Assembly: GCF_028694605.1 (NCBI RefSeq) | Contig: NZ_JAQVKP010000019.1 | Coordinates: 1-33,329 of the forward strand | Direction: 5' to 3' | Origin: Sulfurimonas sp. | GTDB taxonomy: Bacteria > Campylobacterota > Campylobacteria > Campylobacterales > Sulfurimonadaceae | Length of the DNA stretch: 33,329 bases | In this document: positions 14,862 to 23,124 of the stretch, piece after piece | How the letters are laid out: each line of letters opens with the position of its first letter | How positions within the stretch are numbered: the stretch's first letter is position 1 | The notes under the pieces: generated by a model | Databases searched by the model: none | Seen by the model: the letters and a program-made list of their open reading frames with translations, nothing else | What the model was told of the DNA's origin: nothing | Translations under genes and position numbers: made by a program

Positions 14862-16399
14862 AGGCGGCTTCTAAACATAAGATACAGCAGGGCATACAAG
14901 ATATCATAAAACCCTACAAGCAGACCAAGAGCGTCTATCGTCCCCAAATAAAAGAGAGATAAAAAAATCGTTCCCGTAATCAGACGAGCCAAAGATGTCA
15001 TATAAGCCAAAAAGTGCGGCTCTTTGGTTACTCCGACAAGATGCAAGATACCGACAAAACCCATAAAACCAAAGACAAGATAGTAGTACGGAGTAAATTC
15101 AAACCCTAAAAACTCAAATAGCAATGGAGCAGATAAAAAGAGTATGAACGCTCCTAAACCATCTGATGCAAATCCGCTCAGATGGTATAGCTGCAAAAGA
15201 GACAATTTTGTTTTGTCCATCTTTAGTGCTGCATAATAAACCAAACCTATGACTGCGACAATCCCGCCAAGAAGGCGAATCCACCACATGGAAATGACAT
15301 CAATATTTGCAAATCCCGCCTCACTAAAGCCTGCAAGCGAGAGCGAAACAAAGATAATCGCTATGACATAGAGCCAAAAGCGCATAAAACTTTGCGGCAG
15401 TTTATAAAAATACTTCAAAACGCTTAAGGACATAAAGAATATACCAAGCCCGATAGCCACATGTGCATGAGCGACTATCAAATCGTTTCTATGAAAAGGC
15501 CAGCGGATTTCAGGGATAAAGAGTATGTTCCCTTGAATCATTACAAATAAAAATGCCCAGATAGATACGACTAGATAAGGTGTAGATTTTAAAGTTATAT
15601 TTGCATCCCTGCACCACTTTATAAGCAGCGGCGCATAAGCAAAAGTAAGCCATTGATACACCCACTCCTCAGCGTATGAGAGTTCGCCTCTAAATATTCT
15701 GGTTGCAACGGAGAGCGCATATCCGACAAGCGGAATAACCCAAAAAAGATGCCATTTGGGAGTAAAACTCTCTTTTGCATGGAGTTTTATCATAAGGTAA
15801 AAAAGAGGAATAAGAGTAAAACTCATCCCCAAAGTGTTGTCTCCGTGAGGACCGATAAGAGTTTTTTCAACCTGCCCATAAGTTGGGTTCATCAAAACCA
15901 AAAGTGCCAAAGGTGCGATAAAAAGGAGTGTTTTGGAGACCTTTACCCAAAGCGGTGTAGCCTTATATTGTTTTATAGTTTTAAAAATAGCAACTATATA
16001 AAAAATGCCAGAAGCAGCAAGTACAAAATTTAACTCGTACGCAAAATCATAAAACGGCAATCCTCTTTGAGCGCCTAAAAATATTGAGACGGTTGCCATA
16101 AATAAAAAGAGATGCCATAGCAAAAAATAGTTTTTAAGCGGCTCTACAGCATCACCCAAATCCAACCCTTCTTTTGCAAAAAGTGCAAACGGAAGCAGCG
16201 AGAGAGCGAGCATGATGGGACCGTAAAGCATCAAAGTTATATGAAGCGAACGGGTTGTTGATGGATTTAGCAAAGTTTCGTTTAAAAACTCCACTCCCAA
16301 AAGTTGCGCTGCAAAAATAACGCCCACCAAGAGAGAACCTAAAAATATAAAAGCCCATATAGGCACAATCCGTTCTATCAATCTATAAAATTTGTCCAT
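14858..16399 (-). CDS. Haem-copper oxidase subunit I/NorB-like protein without the FeB/CuB His pair
   Basis: The 513-residue protein has about 12-14 membrane spans and aligns by eye with NorB of this window. H53 (RSLHITLMLYGP) matches the low-spin haem ligand, H311 and H313 (IVAHAHVAIGLG) match the haem ligand pair of NorB helix X, and H185 (GPHGDNTLG) fits the first FeB/CuB ligand. In the helix that should carry the HH pair it reads SVATRIFRGE, with no His; NorB's E207 position is Thr and there is an Asp two residues after H185. It may therefore bind haem but have lost or remodelled the catalytic metal site. Divergent NOR classes with changed metal ligands are known, so an enzyme is not excluded. 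It overlaps the ATPase gene and the next membrane gene. Confidence 0.8.
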   Translation of the reverse strand: MDKFYRLIERIVPIWAFIFLGSLLVGVIFAAQLLGVEFLNETLLNPSTTRSLHITLMLYGPIMLALSLLPFALFAKEGLDLGDAVEPLKNYFLLWHLFLFMATVSIFLGAQRGLPFYDFAYELNFVLAASGIFYIVAIFKTIKQYKATPLWVKVSKTLLFIAPLALLVLMNPTYGQVEKTLIGPHGDNTLGMSFTLIPLFYLMIKLHAKESFTPKWHLFWVIPLVGYALSVATRIFRGELSYAEEWVYQWLTFAYAPLLIKWCRDANITLKSTPYLVVSIWAFLFVMIQGNILFIPEIRWPFHRNDLIVAHAHVAIGLGIFFMSLSVLKYFYKLPQSFMRFWLYVIAIIFVSLSLAGFSEAGFANIDVISMWWIRLLGGIVAVIGLVYYAALKMDKTKLSLLQLYHLSGFASDGLGAFILFLSAPLLFEFLGFEFTPYYYLVFGFMGFVGILHLVGVTKEPHFLAYMTSLARLITGTIFLSLFYLGTIDALGLLVGFYDILYALLYLMFRSRL

Positions 16400-17006
16400 C
16401 TTTTAACCTAATAATTTTAGTTGCATAATTTTGTATCTGCATATCATGGGAAGCTACAACCACCGTAGTTCCTTTTTTTTGCGCATCTTGAAGAAGTTCG
16501 TAAACGATTGTAGAGTTTTTTGAGTCCAAACTGCCAGTAGGCTCATCCGCAAAGATGATTTTGGGTTCATTTACAAGTGCGCGGGCAACTGCAACCCTCT
16601 GTCTTTGCCCACCAGAAATCTCATTTGGGTAGCGAGAGGAGAGTTCCAAAATGCCAAGTTCATCAAGTATCTTGTTTATATTTTGTTTTTTATCATCCAT
16701 TGCAGCGAGCGCGATATTTTCATATACGCTAAGATAGTTTATGAGATAGTGAAACTGAAAAACAAAGCCTATTTTGCTTTGGCGAAAATAGTCCATATCT
16801 TTCATGCTCTCCACAGCTTTTCCATCAAGCAAAAGTTCTCCGCTTGATGGTTTTAAGAGCGTTGAGAGTATAGAGAGAAGTGTTGATTTTCCGCTTCCGC
16901 TCTCTCCGCTTAAAAAGAGAAACTCACCGCTTTTAACTTCAAACGAGAGATTAAATAACACTTGTTCACTGCCGTAAAAATGTGAAATATTTGATGCTTG
17001 TATCAT
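16383..17006 (-). CDS. ABC transporter ATP-binding protein, LolD/MacB type
   Basis: The 207-residue protein is one complete ABC domain: Walker A ([10 protein letters not shown]), Q-loop (GFVFQFHYL), signature ([15 protein letters not shown]), Walker B ([13 protein letters not shown]) and H-loop (VVASHDM). It groups with the LolD/FtsE/MacB class that drives mechanotransmission permeases. The start [10 protein letters not shown] at 17006 is chosen because it overlaps the permease stop as ATGA and has GGAT just upstream; a longer frame to 17057 would run inside the permease gene. Its end overlaps the haem-copper-like gene by 17 nt. It should pair with the upstream permease. Confidence 0.92.
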   Translation of the reverse strand: MIQASNISHFYGSEQVLFNLSFEVKSGEFLFLSGESGSGKSTLLSILSTLLKPSSGELLLDGKAVESMKDMDYFRQSKIGFVFQFHYLINYLSVYENIALAAMDDKKQNINKILDELGILELSSRYPNEISGGQRQRVAVARALVNEPKIIFADEPTGSLDSKNSTIVYELLQDAQKKGTTVVVASHDMQIQNYATKIIRLKDGQIL

Positions 17007-18076
17007 GCGCATCCTTGATTTATAAGAAGTATCGGGTCTGTTTTGGAAGCTATCCAAGCCGGAAAGAGTGAGCCTAAGAGTGCCATAAATAGTGTTGAAA
17101 CCAAAACATAAAGGGCAGTTGCGAGTGATAGCGTACCGTTTACATACCCTTGAAGCATCTCTATATGAGGTAAAAGCGCCAAAATCCCAAGACTAAGGAT
17201 AAGCGCAAAAAGATATGCCGAAAGGCTCATGGCAAGCGTTTCAAAAAAGAGATTTTTTATGATAAAAAATCGGCTCTTTCCAAGCGCACGCATAATGCCA
17301 AACTCCTCTTTGCGGGAGTTTACTATCATGCTCATAACAGAAGCAATCCCCATCAACCCCATTGCAAAAGCCAAAAAAGAGATAACAAAAGAGGAGTTTT
17401 CGATGATTTTAAACTGGTTGTACTCTTTGATGAAATTCTGTGTTGTTTTTACCTCTATTTCGCTCTCTAAGTTAGAAATCTTTTGAACAATCCCGTCTAT
17501 TTCGTTTGGCGAGCTTGACGAAACCAAAATGAAAGAAGCAGAGCGGTTAAAAAGCCTGCCAGCATCTGTTATGTTCATAACGACACCGCCTTCTTCAAAA
17601 CCTATTTCACTGCGGTAAACACCTGAAATTTCAAAATTTTTGTTTGCGATATTTATACTTTTTGTCTTAAACTGCTTTGAGAGATTTTCACCTAAAATCA
17701 CTTCACCCTCTTTAGGGTAATCCCCGCTTGAGAGTTTGTAGTGCGAAAAATGGTTAGCAGTCGTTCCGTAAATGCCCGCAATCGGGATATGTCCGATGGG
17801 AGAAGCACCGACTATCATGGCATAACTTGAACTTACATGTTCGAGTTTATCTATTTTATCCATCAAAGAAATATCTACATTTGAAAAAAAAGTATCCGAA
17901 ATCCCTTTTTGTGTGATGATGATATCTCCGTCCGTTTTAATCATCTTTGAGTACATCCCTATAACGCCCTGTGAAACGGAGCTGATGAGAAAAATCGCCA
18001 TGACCGCAATTGTAATAGATGAAAATATCAACAGACTTTTAAATGGATTTTTGCAAATGGCTTTAAATGCTATCAT
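17003..18076 (-). CDS. MacB/LolC/FtsX-family ABC transporter permease
   Basis: The 357-residue protein has the family layout: an N-terminal span (about 12-35), a periplasmic domain of about 200 residues, and three C-terminal spans (about 230-250, 275-300, 320-345). The coupling region VNSRKEEFGIMRALGKS, typical of this class, precedes the third span. Members use ATP to move lipoproteins, peptides or other periplasmic cargo without carrying it through the membrane. It overlaps the upstream unknown gene and the ATPase gene by 4 nt each. Its association with a haem-copper-like protein is unusual and suggests a role in maturation or haem/lipid handling, which is inference. Confidence 0.9.
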   Translation of the reverse strand: MIAFKAICKNPFKSLLIFSSITIAVMAIFLISSVSQGVIGMYSKMIKTDGDIIITQKGISDTFFSNVDISLMDKIDKLEHVSSSYAMIVGASPIGHIPIAGIYGTTANHFSHYKLSSGDYPKEGEVILGENLSKQFKTKSINIANKNFEISGVYRSEIGFEEGGVVMNITDAGRLFNRSASFILVSSSSPNEIDGIVQKISNLESEIEVKTTQNFIKEYNQFKIIENSSFVISFLAFAMGLMGIASVMSMIVNSRKEEFGIMRALGKSRFFIIKNLFFETLAMSLSAYLFALILSLGILALLPHIEMLQGYVNGTLSLATALYVLVSTLFMALLGSLFPAWIASKTDPILLINQGCA

Positions 18077-18543
18077 TTTTCAATCGCCGCTTTGAGTTCA
18101 TCTTTTGTAGCAGCGTAGCGAATCTCTTTGATTTTTGCATTTTCTACAAAAAGGAGTGTAACCATATCTTCTTTGGCGGGAACGACCGTATCAAACCCTT
18201 CGCTGTAGTTTATGTGGATGGGATGTTTATATTTTTTGAGTTTTGGGATGGCAAACATAGTGGTGATAACAGATGGCATTTTGCTGATATCTGCGATAAA
18301 AACCGCTTGATGCTCACTAAGGTATGCTGTATCTTGGCTTTGAAGGTACGAGTTAACAAGCGCACCCGTCTCTTTTTCAAAAGAGGCGATGACAATCTTG
18401 ACATCTTTTGGGATTTTAACCACCCCATCATTTGGGGTTTTATATACAAAATCACTAAGCCTCGCACTCGGAGAATCAACATGTAAAAAATCGGCATTTA
18501 AAGCCGAAAAACAGAGCGAGAAAAATAAAAACAATCTACACAT
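18073..18543 (-). CDS. Secreted protein of unknown function, first gene of the ABC/haem-copper operon
   Basis: The 156-residue precursor starts MCRLFLFFSLCFSALNADF, a signal peptide. The mature part has a domain about 110 residues long, with the segments VKIVIASFEKETGALVNSYL, AVFIADISKMP, TMFAIPKLKKY and VTLLFVENAKIKEIRYA in an alternating strand/helix order reminiscent of a thioredoxin-like fold, but there is no CxxC motif. Its stop overlaps the permease ATG (ATGA). It is probably the periplasmic partner of the ABC transporter. Family not recognised. Confidence 0.75.
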   Translation of the reverse strand: MCRLFLFFSLCFSALNADFLHVDSPSARLSDFVYKTPNDGVVKIPKDVKIVIASFEKETGALVNSYLQSQDTAYLSEHQAVFIADISKMPSVITTMFAIPKLKKYKHPIHINYSEGFDTVVPAKEDMVTLLFVENAKIKEIRYAATKDELKAAIEK

Positions 18544-18561
18544 AACAAATCCCTGTGCCCA

Positions 18562-18576
18562 GATTTTGACAAAATC
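18562..18576. promoter_or_regulatory. Perfect palindrome upstream of the ABC/haem-copper operon
   Basis: GATTTTG-A-CAAAATC is a perfect 7-bp inverted repeat with a 1-nt centre, 19 nt before the start of the first gene of the minus-strand operon. CCCTG (18551-18555) and CAGGG (18576-18580) extend the symmetry loosely. It looks like an operator, or a short mRNA hairpin just ahead of the start site. It does not fit the FNR consensus. Confidence 0.45.
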
Positions 18577-18612
18577 AGGGTTAAAATAAAAATTTATTAT
18601 GCGCTCTCTTTA

Positions 18613-19350
18613 CTAATTAATCGTTAACACTGCTATTTCTCTGGGTGCTTTATATCTGATTTGTACTCCCCAGTACCCTATGCCGTTATTGACATAAAGC
18701 GTTGTTTTGTTGTGTTTATATACTCCGCTAAAGTAGGGCTGTGCCAACTTGACAAGCAGTGAAAACGGGTAAATCTGTCCACCGTGCGTATGTCCGCTCA
18801 ACTGCAAATCTACACGGCTCTCTCCAATAAGACTCACATCTTTTGGCTGATGTGCAAGAAGGATAGTCGGCAACTCAGGATGCAATGATGCAAAGAGCTT
18901 CTTTGTATCTCTGTTAATTCCGCGCATAAAACTGTATCTATCGCCAAGTCCTGCCAGCTGAAGTTTTACTCCTTGTATATCAAGATGCACTATTGTGTTA
19001 TCCAGAAGCTCCACACCGCTCTCTTGCATGATTATTTGGAGGTTTTTTGCACCGTAAACTATGTCATGATTACCCGTTACATAGTAGGATTTTGCTCTTA
19101 AACTCCTAAAACTCTCCAGCTGCTTTTGCACTTTATGCGCTGCACTTTGTAAAATATCTCCGCTAAAGAGAACAAGGTCGGGGTTTATTTGGTTGATTTG
19201 CTCTACCATCTCTTCAAGATGATGCAGATTTACTTTTGGCGTAATATGCAAATCGGAGAGCTGCACTATTTTAAGAGAGGATGGAAAATCATCTAATGTA
19301 AGCGTAATATTTTTAAACGGGAGGTTGTTCCACCCTTTTTCTAGCGACAT
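18613..19350 (-). CDS. Calcineurin-like metallophosphoesterase (YkuE/YaeI type)
   Basis: The 245-residue protein has the full metal motif series: LSDLHI (D, H), FSGDIL (GD), VTGNHDIVYG (GNHD), LLAHQP (H) and LSGHTHGGQIYP (GHTHGGQ). The family hydrolyses phosphodiesters or phosphomonoesters, often of lipid or nucleotide substrates; the GHTHGGQ form groups with YkuE/YaeI. Many relatives carry an N-terminal membrane region of 50-120 residues; here none is present, so the enzyme looks soluble or peripheral. It ends 70 nt before the ABC operon on the same strand and may be transcribed separately. Substrate unknown. Confidence 0.9.
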   Translation of the reverse strand: MSLEKGWNNLPFKNITLTLDDFPSSLKIVQLSDLHITPKVNLHHLEEMVEQINQINPDLVLFSGDILQSAAHKVQKQLESFRSLRAKSYYVTGNHDIVYGAKNLQIIMQESGVELLDNTIVHLDIQGVKLQLAGLGDRYSFMRGINRDTKKLFASLHPELPTILLAHQPKDVSLIGESRVDLQLSGHTHGGQIYPFSLLVKLAQPYFSGVYKHNKTTLYVNNGIGYWGVQIRYKAPREIAVLTIN

Positions 19351-19379
19351 CTTAACATCCTTATTTCAAAAATGTATGG

Positions 19380-19385
19380 TATTAT
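19380..19385 (+). promoter_or_regulatory. Candidate -10 box (TATTAT) for the SYLF-domain gene
   Basis: TATTAT lies 30 nt before the ATG at 19415 in the short divergent gap after the phosphoesterase gene. The gap is AT-rich, so support is limited. Confidence 0.3.
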
Positions 19386-19414
19386 TATTTTAACAAACAA
19401 AAAAGGTGTCTGTG

Positions 19415-20005
19415 ATGCAATATTTCAAGTTGATTGTTGGTTTAGTTCTTTTTAGTCTGGTTTTTAGCGGTTTTTGGTCCGGAAAAAGCCCTAGAGAAGT
19501 GAAAGAAGAGAGTCGTCAAGAGAGAGTTGAACGCATCAAAACAAGCAATGAAACACTCCAGCTTCTCTACAAGTATGCGCCAGAGGCAAGGGAGATGATT
19601 CTTCGTTCCTACGGATATGCAACTTTTAGTAACATAGGGGTAAATCTTGTTCTTTTCTCTGCTGAGGGCGGAAAAGGGATGGCACACAACAACAGGACGG
19701 GAGTTAACACCTATATGAACATGGCGTCTGGCGGCGTTGGATTTGGGCTTGGTGTCAAAGATTTTAGAGCAGTTTTTCTCTTTGAAAACAAAAAAGCGTA
19801 TGACACTTTTGTAAATGCAGGGTGGGAAGCAAATGCACAGGCAGATGCCGCCGCAAAATATGAACAGAGCGGGGGTGCTATCAATGCGGCTGAGACCGTT
19901 GCACCGGGAATCAGGCTCTACAAACTTACACAAAACGGTTTAGCACTTCAAGCGACGATTCAGGGAACAAAATACTGGAAAGATGAAGAGTTAAATAAAC
20001 GCTAA
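19415..20005 (+). CDS. SYLF (YSC84) domain protein
   Basis: The product starts MQYFKLIVGLVLFSLVFSG with a signal peptide or anchor. The ATG at 19415 is preferred over GTG at 19406 because AAGG lies at a normal distance. The rest is a SYLF domain, a lipid-binding module: the pattern YATFSNIGVNLVLFSAEGGK, RTGVNTYMNMASGGVGFGLG, DFRAVFLFENKKAYDTFVNAG and a final strand ALQATIQGTKYW are the family signature. Such bacterial proteins are periplasmic or outer-membrane linked; the precise role is unknown. The product has 196 residues. It has its own candidate promoter and stands alone. Confidence 0.85.
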   Translation: MQYFKLIVGLVLFSLVFSGFWSGKSPREVKEESRQERVERIKTSNETLQLLYKYAPEAREMILRSYGYATFSNIGVNLVLFSAEGGKGMAHNNRTGVNTYMNMASGGVGFGLGVKDFRAVFLFENKKAYDTFVNAGWEANAQADAAAKYEQSGGAINAAETVAPGIRLYKLTQNGLALQATIQGTKYWKDEELNKR

Positions 20006-20028
20006 TTTTAACTTAAGCCAATTCATCT

Positions 20029-20034
20029 TACAAT
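20029..20034 (+). promoter_or_regulatory. Candidate -10 box (TACAAT) for the DUF3015 gene
   Basis: TACAAT lies 31 nt before the ATG at 20065, with an AAAGGA ribosome binding site between them. No clear -35 box. Confidence 0.4.
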
Positions 20035-20064
20035 CTTCGTATCTTAAAAAGTAAAGGATTTTCT

Positions 20065-20511
20065 ATGAAAAAGATTTTAGTGAGTATTGTTGCATTGGTA
20101 GCGCTTGGTTCATCAGCGATGGCAGATGTAAATAACCAAACGGGTTGCGGTCTTGGTGCAATGATTATAAAAGACGATTCAACTGCTGTTGTACTGGCGC
20201 TTCAAGCAACAACAAACGGAATATTCGCAAATCAGACATTTGGTATCACATCAGGAACTTTAGGTTGCAAGAAAGCCAAATTTGTTATGAACGAGAGAGC
20301 CGAGGAGTTTGTCGCTTCTAACATGGATCAGCTTGCAAAAGAGATAGCACAAGGGCGTGGCGAGAGCGTTGATACTTTGGCGGAGCTTTTAGAAGTATCC
20401 GATAAGGTGGCTTTTGCAACTGCACTTCAGGCAAACTACAACAGCATCTACACAAGCCAAAATGCAAAAATGGCGGACGTGTTGGACAATATCTCTGCTA
20501 CTACACTTTGA
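20065..20511 (+). CDS. DUF3015-like secreted protein
   Basis: The 148-residue precursor has a signal peptide (MKKILVSIVALVALGSSAMA) and a body with the family pattern GCGLGAMI, QATTNGIFANQTFGITSGTLGC, then a helical C-terminal half (EFVASNMDQLAKEIAQGRGE, ETL-like segments). Two Cys (GCGLG and LGCKK) may pair in a disulfide. DUF3015 proteins occur in many proteobacteria and have no established function. The gene has its own candidate promoter and is followed by a hairpin, so it is probably monocistronic. Confidence 0.85.
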   Translation: MKKILVSIVALVALGSSAMADVNNQTGCGLGAMIIKDDSTAVVLALQATTNGIFANQTFGITSGTLGCKKAKFVMNERAEEFVASNMDQLAKEIAQGRGESVDTLAELLEVSDKVAFATALQANYNSIYTSQNAKMADVLDNISATTL

Positions 20512-20519
20512 GCAAACAA

Positions 20520-20545
20520 AAACAGGTGGGTTTTCCCGTCTGTTT
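20520..20545 (+). terminator. Hairpin terminator after the DUF3015 gene
   Basis: AAACAGGTGGG (20520-20530), loop TTTT, CCCGTCTGTTT (20535-20545) form an 11-bp stem with two G-T pairs, 9 nt after the stop. It is followed by GATTTTAT, a short U-tract. The next gene's likely ribosome binding site begins only 14 nt later. Confidence 0.65.
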
Positions 20546-20569
20546 GATTTTATCTCCTAGGAACTTTTC

Positions 20570-22393
20570 ATTTTAATCAGATTTTTTTTATCCATTCTCT
20601 TTTTCGCTCTTTTTTTAGATGCATCTTCAGACTTTTATAAAAACAGAGCCGATACCCTTCACTTGGCAGACTCAAGATACTGGCATATTCTTCTTCACAT
20701 GGAAAATGGGGTAAGTGAGATAGACGATACAAGATTTTTTCTCGCACCGGATGGCAAAACAGATGCACAAAGCGAACTTCATGCCACAATTGAAGCACTT
20801 TTAAATGAGTTAACTTTTGACGACAACTCCACGGCATGCCGCTTTCCTGCAAGAAGAGCATGGCTAAAAGAGAAGCTTGGCGATATTGAGTTTCCAGAAG
20901 TTCACTGTGGCGAATATGACAAAATACTCAAAAGATTAAACCCAAAATCTGCAACGCTTGTTTTTCCATCGGCACACATCAACTCTCCTGCTTCCATGTT
21001 TGGACATACATTTTTACGTATCAACTCAGCATACAATTCCAAACTTCTCTCTTACGCCGTAAACTATGCAGCCGATGCCGATCCCGCCAAAGAAAACGGA
21101 CCACTATTTGCCATCAAAGGACTTTTTGGAGGTTACTTTGGCAAATACTCTCTTCTTCCATACTATGATAAGCTCAAAGAGTATAGAGACACCGAGCAAA
21201 GAGATATCTGGGAGTATGACTTAAACCTAAGCGAAGATGAGGTTTTAAAGATGGTGCGTCATATCTGGGAAATCAATGAAACACACTCTTACTACTACTT
21301 TTTCACACAAAACTGCTCCTACAACATGCTTTGGTTTTTAGAAGCTGCAAGAGAGAACCTTAATCTTAGAAGCTATTTTTCTTTTCAAGTCATCCCTCTT
21401 GAGACAGTGCATGCCGCAAAAGCAGAGGGGATTATCAAGGAGAATTTTTACAGACCATCCAAGCGAACAACCCTATTACAATATGAAAAACTAATCAATA
21501 AAGAGTACAGAGAACTACCGTTAAAACTTGCCGCTTCCGATATAGATGTTGCTTTTCTTGAGAGTTCAAAGATAGAGCTTTCACAAAAACGCTTTATCTT
21601 GGAAGCTTCTATTGAACTTTTGGAGTATAACTACAGCAAAAATAAAATAGAAAAAGAGATTTATCTTAAACGTTTTCACAACCTCTCAAAAGCAAGAGCT
21701 GCCCTCGGAATGGGAGAAAAGATAGTTATAAAAACACCGCCAAACCCTATTGGGGGTCATCAAGCCATCAGAGCTTCCTTTGGTGCCGGAGTCAGAGAAG
21801 GAAAGTCTTTGGGATTTTTGGGACTTAGACCTGCATACCACAGTCTTGAGGATAGCGGTCAAGGCTTTTTACGAGGCACGCAGATAGAGTTTCTAAACCT
21901 TGAACTCTCAAGCGATAATCATAAACTCTCTGTGGAAGATGCCACCATCCTCTCCATTGTCTCCATCGCCCAAAGAAGCGATTTTTTTGATAATTTGTCT
22001 TGGAGAACAAAATTTGGATGGGATAGAAATTCACTTGACAACTCCGCTCATTTTATAGGTACTGTCGGTGCGGGATTTAGCTGGGGAAATGAATTTGGCT
22101 ACACTTATATTATGATTGACCCGCTCTTCTATGCAGGAAGCAAACCCAAATCAGCCATCGGCGGCTCACTAGGATTTGTACTTGATAAATGGGGTGCAAC
22201 TAACACAAAAATAGAGCTGACAAGAAGATTTTATGACACGGGCAAAATACAAAATATTTTTGAATTTTCACAAGGTTTTAGAATTTCGCAAAATATGCAA
22301 TTTAGACTTGAATATGACTATAAAGAGAGAGATGAAAAAATAGTTGAAAAACAAGAGAGAAGCTTAAAAACCAACCTAAGTATCTATTTTTAA
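20570..22393 (+). CDS. DUF4105 outer-envelope protein, probable non-AUG (ATT) start
   Basis: The open frame runs back to a TAG at 20558-20560 with no ATG, GTG or TTG before 20663. Starting at TTG 20663 would lose an evident signal peptide (LIRFFLSILFFALFLDAS, about residues 2-19). ATT at 20570 sits 7 nt after AGGA, so I choose it, giving 607 residues. The DUF4105 core shows H146 (SPASMFGHTFLRI) and C249 (FFTQNCSYNML), the conserved His/Cys pair that suggests a cysteine-enzyme fold. From memory, a DUF4105 protein has been reported as a lipoprotein N-acyltransferase (Lnb); that role is only a possibility here. The last 200 residues, rich in alternating strands, look like an outer-membrane barrel. 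Confidence 0.8.
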   Translation: MLIRFFLSILFFALFLDASSDFYKNRADTLHLADSRYWHILLHMENGVSEIDDTRFFLAPDGKTDAQSELHATIEALLNELTFDDNSTACRFPARRAWLKEKLGDIEFPEVHCGEYDKILKRLNPKSATLVFPSAHINSPASMFGHTFLRINSAYNSKLLSYAVNYAADADPAKENGPLFAIKGLFGGYFGKYSLLPYYDKLKEYRDTEQRDIWEYDLNLSEDEVLKMVRHIWEINETHSYYYFFTQNCSYNMLWFLEAARENLNLRSYFSFQVIPLETVHAAKAEGIIKENFYRPSKRTTLLQYEKLINKEYRELPLKLAASDIDVAFLESSKIELSQKRFILEASIELLEYNYSKNKIEKEIYLKRFHNLSKARAALGMGEKIVIKTPPNPIGGHQAIRASFGAGVREGKSLGFLGLRPAYHSLEDSGQGFLRGTQIEFLNLELSSDNHKLSVEDATILSIVSIAQRSDFFDNLSWRTKFGWDRNSLDNSAHFIGTVGAGFSWGNEFGYTYIMIDPLFYAGSKPKSAIGGSLGFVLDKWGATNTKIELTRRFYDTGKIQNIFEFSQGFRISQNMQFRLEYDYKERDEKIVEKQERSLKTNLSIYF

Positions 22394-22397
22394 AAAT

Positions 22398-23081
22398 TTA
22401 TTTTAACTCAATTAGATATCCATCGGCAACTTTTTTGAATTCATACTTATAAAATCCGTCAAGTTCGACAACTATTCTATAATAACCTTCATGGCTGCCT
22501 ATTCTTATTTTTTGAAAAACTTTATCAAAATCTTCTTTTACAAAATTTGAAACTTCCGTATCGCTTTTAAAATCTACAACTATTCTATGAGGGTTTGCAA
22601 TTAAAAAATTTCTTATTGCTTCATTTTTTGCTGTCAGCTTTAAACTTTTTCCTGCAGCAGAAAACTTTACAAAAGAGAGAGAGGTAATAGATTTAGACTC
22701 CACGCTATTTTGTGCATCACTTTTCTTTATCGGTGCAGGAGCTGTTGTCGCGGCTTTGGGTGGCTCTTTTTCTTTAGAAACGGGTACCGTAGTTTCTCTG
22801 TAGCCTTGTGATATGAAAATAGGGAGGTGCCAGTCAATGGAGTTGTCCATCTCAATGCTTTTTGTTTCCACAGAGCCATCAAGGTTTTTTAGTTCTACCG
22901 TTACTTTTTGCAGAACTCTCGCTTGGGATGGAAGAGTGATTGCCGCTTGCTTTAGCGGAGCTTTTGAGCTATCTTTATTGGAAGTTATAAAGATGTCTTT
23001 TTCTCCCTCAGGAGGGAAAAAAGGATTTTCACGAGCATAAAGGGTTAAAATCAACAGTGCAAAAAGCGATAAAACTTTCAT
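22398..23081 (-). CDS. AMIN-domain periplasmic protein
   Basis: The 227-residue precursor starts MKVLSLFALLILTLYAREN with a signal peptide; ATG at 23081 is preferred over the TTG one codon upstream. A low-complexity Pro/Ala/Lys linker (about 105-135) separates an N-terminal part from a C-terminal AMIN domain (about 138-227): SLSFVKFSAAGKSLKLTAK, NPHRIVVDFKSDTEV, KIRIGSHEGYYRIVVELDG. AMIN domains bind cell-wall or envelope partners and localise proteins such as amidases and secretins. It is last in the recA-eno-FtsB-like operon, as I recall for Campylobacter. Confidence 0.88.
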   Translation of the reverse strand: MKVLSLFALLILTLYARENPFFPPEGEKDIFITSNKDSSKAPLKQAAITLPSQARVLQKVTVELKNLDGSVETKSIEMDNSIDWHLPIFISQGYRETTVPVSKEKEPPKAATTAPAPIKKSDAQNSVESKSITSLSFVKFSAAGKSLKLTAKNEAIRNFLIANPHRIVVDFKSDTEVSNFVKEDFDKVFQKIRIGSHEGYYRIVVELDGFYKYEFKKVADGYLIELK

Positions 23082-23124
23082 CAAACCAACTGCCCCTCTC
23101 CCTCTTTTTGCAGGTATTATACTA

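Noticed and set aside
16383..18076. NosF/NosY-type copper-site ABC transporter of N2O reductase
   Set aside because: The permease has the MacB/LolC layout with a large periplasmic domain and three C-terminal spans, and the ATPase has the LolD/MacB wording. No nosZ, nosD or nosL is present in the window.
18562..18576. FNR/DNR site before the ABC/haem-copper operon
   Set aside because: The palindrome is GATTTTG-A-CAAAATC and has neither the TTGAT/ATCAA half-sites nor the 4-nt gap.
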